From an uncultured Faecalibacterium sp. (GTDB taxonomy: Bacteria; Bacillota; Clostridia; Oscillospirales; Ruminococcaceae), in assembly GCA_902463905.1 (NCBI GenBank), contig CABQHF010000056.1, forward strand, positions 1 to 10,811: a stretch of DNA of 10,811 nt. Reading direction: 5' to 3'. The translations under genes and the position numbers were made by a program. Shown here in pieces: positions 7,269 to 10,811 of the stretch. The notes below the pieces were generated by a model. The model was not told the origin of the DNA and ran no database searches. It saw only the letters and a list, made by a program, of their open reading frames with translations. The number at the start of each line of letters is the position of its first letter. The first letter of the stretch is position 1.

Positions 7269-10200
7269 ATTTCTCGTAAACGACCTCGGCGTTCTGCACA
7301 AGGTCGCGGATATCAAAATTCACACTGGTGGCGGTAAAGTCCGGCGGGTTGCGGAAGGGGCGTTTCAGGTAGACCGTGTGGGTGTGGGCACCGTCCACCT
7401 CTACAATGGCAAGCAGAAACTCCTCCGGCTTGTTCAGCCCCGTCAGGATCTCGTTTTTGGAGACGGTAACGGTCTGGGCACCCTTGGCGCGTCCCTTCAC
7501 CTCGATAAACCGCAGGCAGGCTTCGCCGCTGCGCAGCCGGGGCGGGATGGTGGATTCCACATCGTAGCCCACCTTCTGGGCGCTCACATCCCGCGGCAGG
7601 TAACCGAACGCCTGCTCCAACTGCATCACCGCATTCATGGCGGCAAGCTCGATGGCACGCTTGTCACCTTGGCTGAACAGTGTGGGCTGTGGAGTGCCCA
7701 TCAGCTGCCGGAGCAGCCTACCGGGCAGCACCAGCGCACCGCCCACCACCACCGGCGGGGCGGGGGAGATGAGCTTTTCCGTTTCCAGCTCTGCAAGCCG
7801 CTTCTGCATCCGGGAGGCAAGCTCTTCTGCCCGGCGGGCCGCCATCTGGGAGTTGAGCCGCGCATTGGGTTTGCCGGCGGCTTCCTTTTGCTTCAGGTCT
7901 GCCGCCCGGTAGTCCCAGTATTGGATCTCAGCGGTCAGGCGTTCTTTCACGGCTTTGGCAGTCTTATCCAGCAGCTTCTGCTTCCGTGCTTTCACCTCGG
8001 CAAAATGCTGGGGCAATAGCTGCGCGATGGCATAGCCCCGGGCACGGTTCTCTACGTCGTGCTTCAGCCAGTCCTGTGCTTGAATGTAGGGCAGGGCGGC
8101 GGTGCGCTCTGCCTCAGTGGGGGCACGGTAATCCAGATAGGGCGCGTAACCGGCGCTGCTGGCGGTGCCGTCCTCCTTCAGCTCCACAAAGTGGACGTGC
8201 TGGGAGATAATCCGCTTGGTGCCGCCCGGCAGCAGAACGCCATCCTGAATGGCATCCTCGATGTAAAACAGCAGCCGGGGGTCGGTGCTGTCGTCGCTGT
8301 CATCCACGAAAATCGTGCCCTGCTTGAGTACCTCGGCATTGCGCTCCCGCACAAGATCAATGACGGCTTCCAGCAGCGGATGTCCGGGACAAAGCAATTC
8401 GGCTGGGATCATGCCCTGCACATTGCAGCGCTCTTTTTCAAAGCACACCCGTTCGTATCGTTGCAACACTGGCTCCCCAAAGCCGATCTGCATATCCCGG
8501 CTGCGCACCGCCGCGGGCACAAAGGTGATCTCGTAGCGTCCGGTCTCGCGAGGGCGTATCTTGCCACCCACAGAGCGGAAGGCTTCCAGAAAGAATGCCT
8601 CGATAAAGTGGGGTTGCAGCTTGTGCGCCTCCATCCGCTCCATCTCTTCCCGGATGGCAGAAACCTTCTGCACGTCCATGGTGTCGTCGGTCAGAGCACG
8701 CTCATCCAGCAGCTCCCGGAGCTTTTGCTGGTCCAGCGAGTTGTCCACAACCTGTTGCAACCGGGCACGGACGGCAGGGTCGTTGCCGTAGCGGACCGCC
8801 TCGATCAGCAGCTCCCGCAGGGGTTTGTTGTCAAAGGTCATCTTGCCCAGAATATCAAACACTTTGCCGCCCAGTGCGCCCCGTTCTTCTTCCAGCTTTT
8901 GGAACAGCCGCTGGAACACCATGCCCTCACGGGTCTGCGCCGAGACCAGATTCCACAGGTGGCACACCTCGGTCTGCCCGATGCGGTGAATGCGGCCGAA
9001 ACGCTGCTCCAAACGGTTTGGATTCCACGGCAGGTCGTAGTTTATCATCAGGTGCGCTCTTTGTAGGTTGATGCCTTCACCGGCAGCATCGGTGGCAATG
9101 AGGATGCGCACTTCCGGGTCCTGCTTGAACAGTTCCTCCACCTTGCGCCGCTCGTCCCGCACCATGCCGCCGTGGATGGTCACTACGGCATCGTCGTGCC
9201 CGAACAGGGTGCGGATCTTGTCGGTCAGATAGCGCAGGGTGTCCCTGTGCTCCGTAAAGATAATGAGTTTTTCTCGCTGACCATCGGCGGCAAACATTTT
9301 GCTGTCGTCCTGCAGCAGCTTGGAAAGCTCGTCCCACTTGCGGTCTACGCCGCTGACTCGCACGGCATTGGCCATCTGCTCCAGCCTTTTCAGCGTGGAA
9401 ATTTCCGCCTCCATCTCCCGGATGGTGCTGGCAGCGGATGCCCGATCGGTGACGTTTTCCTCGGTCTGTTCCAGCTCGTCCGCGCTGAAATCGTCCTCAT
9501 CAAAATCATCTTCGATGGTAAACTGTGTGCCAGTGTCCGGCTTGCCCAGTTTTTCCTCCGCCAGAATGTGCTCCAACCGTTCCCGCCTGCGGTGCAGGGA
9601 TTGGTAGATGGCTTCCGGCGAGGAGGCGAGCCGCCGCTGCAGGATGGTCAGCGCAAAGCCAACGGTTGCCTTGCGATCGTTGTTCAGGTTCTCTGCCCGG
9701 TTGAACTCCTCCTGCACATAGCTGGTGACCTCGGAATAAAGCTGCCCTTCGGCAGGGGAGAGGTCATAGTTGACGGTATAAGCACGCCGCTCCGGGAACA
9801 GTGGTGTGCCGTCGAATTTGAGCAACTCCTCTTTCACAAGCCGCCGCATTACGTCCGAAACATCGATGCTCTGGTTGGAAGAACGAGCTGCACCTTCAAA
9901 ACGGTCGGGGTCCACCAGCGATAAAAATAGCTGAAAGTCCTCATTTTTGCCGTTGTGCGGGGTGGCAGTCAGCAGCAGAAAGTTGCGGGTGATTTCCGAC
10001 AGCAGTCGTCCCAGATTAAACCGCTTGGTGTATTTGATCTCACCGCCCCAGACGGTGGCAGACATTTTGTGCGCCTCATCACAAACGATCAGATCCCAGT
10101 CGGTGATGCGGAGCTTTTCCTGCAAAGCTTCGCTGCGTGATAGCTTATCCAGCCGTGCAATGCAGAAATTCATCTCGGTGAAGATGTTGCCGCTGACGGC

Positions 10201-10767
10201 GGATTCAATGCGGTCGTTTGTCAATACCTCAAACCGCAGATGAAATTTGCGAAAAAGCTCGTCCTGCCACTGCTCCGCCAGATTGCCCGGCGTCACGATC
10301 AGACAACGCTTCAAATCGCCGCGGGCGATCAGCTCCTTGATGAACAGACCGGTCATGATGGTTTTGCCGGCACCGGGGTCGTCCGCAAGGATGTACCGCA
10401 GCGGCAAGCGTGGCAACATCTCCTGATATACTGCCGTGATCTGGTGGGGCAGGGGCTGGATGGCCGAGGTGTGTACTGCCAGATAAGGGTCAAACAGGTG
10501 TGCCAGATGGATGCGGTACGCTTCGGATATAAGGCGCATCTTATCGGCATCTGCGCCGAAACTCCACGGCAGACTGTCACCCAGCACATCCACGGTCGCC
10601 TCATCTCCACGATAGAGGATCTGATTGCCAAGCTGCCCTCGGCTGTTCTTGAATGTAACTTCCAATGCTGCATTGCCATACCACTGCACCGCAATAACTG
10701 TCACAGTTTCCCTTGCCGCAATGCCGTTCAGCTGGCAGCCGACCGTGATCTCCTCCAAATGTGCCAT
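7267..10767 (-). CDS. SNF2/RapA-type DEAH helicase with C-terminal DUF3883 (NOV_C) nuclease-like domain
   Basis: Predicted ATP-driven DNA translocase, 1166 aa, cytoplasmic. Residues 1-65 form a small beta-rich N-terminal domain, followed by the Q-motif-like PLPHQ (about 105-109). RecA domain 1 has motif I DDPGAGKT (129-136), motif II DEAH (230-233) and motif III TATP (267-270). RecA domain 2 has motif V ATDAAGEGINLQ (558-569) and motif VI QRFGRIHRIGQ (588-598). Between the two lies an insertion with a very acidic stretch (about 419-438). Residues 920-1000 are charged and probably coiled coil. The C-terminus (about 1040-1125) matches DUF3883/NOV_C, with D1069 and E1089-V-K1091 placed like a PD-(D/E)XK active site. 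A QPTLF pentapeptide (1027-1031) precedes it. It is the first operon gene in view, and its stop lies 7 nt before the next start. Class 1 DISARM also has an SNF2 helicase, but no DrmA/B/C partner is present here. The helicase assignment is firm; nuclease activity is inferred. Confidence 0.93.
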   Translation of the reverse strand: MAHLEEITVGCQLNGIAARETVTVIAVQWYGNAALEVTFKNSRGQLGNQILYRGDEATVDVLGDSLPWSFGADADKMRLISEAYRIHLAHLFDPYLAVHTSAIQPLPHQITAVYQEMLPRLPLRYILADDPGAGKTIMTGLFIKELIARGDLKRCLIVTPGNLAEQWQDELFRKFHLRFEVLTNDRIESAVSGNIFTEMNFCIARLDKLSRSEALQEKLRITDWDLIVCDEAHKMSATVWGGEIKYTKRFNLGRLLSEITRNFLLLTATPHNGKNEDFQLFLSLVDPDRFEGAARSSNQSIDVSDVMRRLVKEELLKFDGTPLFPERRAYTVNYDLSPAEGQLYSEVTSYVQEEFNRAENLNNDRKATVGFALTILQRRLASSPEAIYQSLHRRRERLEHILAEEKLGKPDTGTQFTIEDDFDEDDFSADELEQTEENVTDRASAASTIREMEAEISTLKRLEQMANAVRVSGVDRKWDELSKLLQDDSKMFAADGQREKLIIFTEHRDTLRYLTDKIRTLFGHDDAVVTIHGGMVRDERRKVEELFKQDPEVRILIATDAAGEGINLQRAHLMINYDLPWNPNRLEQRFGRIHRIGQTEVCHLWNLVSAQTREGMVFQRLFQKLEEERGALGGKVFDILGKMTFDNKPLRELLIEAVRYGNDPAVRARLQQVVDNSLDQQKLRELLDERALTDDTMDVQKVSAIREEMERMEAHKLQPHFIEAFFLEAFRSVGGKIRPRETGRYEITFVPAAVRSRDMQIGFGEPVLQRYERVCFEKERCNVQGMIPAELLCPGHPLLEAVIDLVRERNAEVLKQGTIFVDDSDDSTDPRLLFYIEDAIQDGVLLPGGTKRIISQHVHFVELKEDGTASSAGYAPYLDYRAPTEAERTAALPYIQAQDWLKHDVENRARGYAIAQLLPQHFAEVKARKQKLLDKTAKAVKERLTAEIQYWDYRAADLKQKEAAGKPNARLNSQMAARRAEELASRMQKRLAELETEKLISPAPPVVVGGALVLPGRLLRQLMGTPQPTLFSQGDKRAIELAAMNAVMQLEQAFGYLPRDVSAQKVGYDVESTIPPRLRSGEACLRFIEVKGRAKGAQTVTVSKNEILTGLNKPEEFLLAIVEVDGAHTHTVYLKRPFRNPPDFTATSVNFDIRDLVQNAEVVYEK

Positions 10768-10811
10768 GGAAGCTCCTTTCCGAATTGCCCACCGAGAATC
10801 TGTACTTTTTC
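10768..10811 (-). promoter_or_regulatory. 5' leader of the helicase gene with ribosome binding site
   Basis: A perfect AAAGGAG ribosome binding site (plus-strand ctccttt at 10773-10779) lies 5 nt before the ATG at 10767 and fixes the helicase start. I see no convincing -10/-35 pair in the 44 nt available, so the operon promoter or further upstream genes lie beyond the window edge. Confidence 0.75.

Noticed and set aside
6717..7316. 199-aa version of the membrane protein starting inside the helicase gene
   Set aside because: The start would be TTG overlapping the helicase C-terminus; the ATG at 7259 with GAGGA is better supported.

Overview
The window holds one compact operon on the minus strand, read from high to low coordinates. 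It looks like a chromosomally encoded anti-phage or restriction-type defence locus. In transcription order it encodes: (1) a 1166-aa SNF2/RapA-type DEAH helicase with a C-terminal DUF3883/NOV_C nuclease-like domain (7267-10767); (2) a 180-aa protein with three membrane segments (6717-7259); (3) one or two very small basic ORFs (6489-6698 and 6365-6496); (4) a 923-aa DUF1156-type amino-methyltransferase with Zn-ribbon cysteines and a DPPY motif (3594-6365); (5) a 1131-aa DUF499-type P-loop ATPase with an N-terminal Swt1-like HEPN domain (174-3569). All five genes with good translation signals are intact. They are joined by overlaps or gaps of 24 nt or less, except the junction after the membrane gene, which is filled only if the 69-aa ORF is real. 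Each of the five has a purine-rich ribosome binding site.

Organism: the three large genes are GC-rich (about 53-72 % in the 60-nt lines I counted outside two local dips), with AGGAG-type ribosome binding sites. The style suggests a GC-rich gut Clostridia member such as Oscillospiraceae/Faecalibacterium. This is a low-confidence inference, since no marker gene is present.

How the genes may work together (inference from families): the methyltransferase would mark host DNA. The SNF2 helicase would translocate on DNA and may cut through its D...ExK domain. The DUF499 ATPase, similar in size and layout to the large ATPases of BREX-like systems, may sense or remodel and may carry an RNase activity in its HEPN domain. 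The helicase + DUF1156 + DUF499 trio recurs in defence islands, so the core is probably not new.

The less expected parts are these. An AT-rich cassette (about 38-40 % GC) with a membrane protein and tiny basic ORFs sits exactly between helicase and methyltransferase. All three large proteins carry sliding-clamp-like pentapeptides in linkers or at the tail (QPTLF, QPTLF, QTSFF). After the last gene, positions 1-173 have no convincing ORF but contain a perfect TTGACA -35-like box and three short palindromes, probably the control region of a gene beyond the window.
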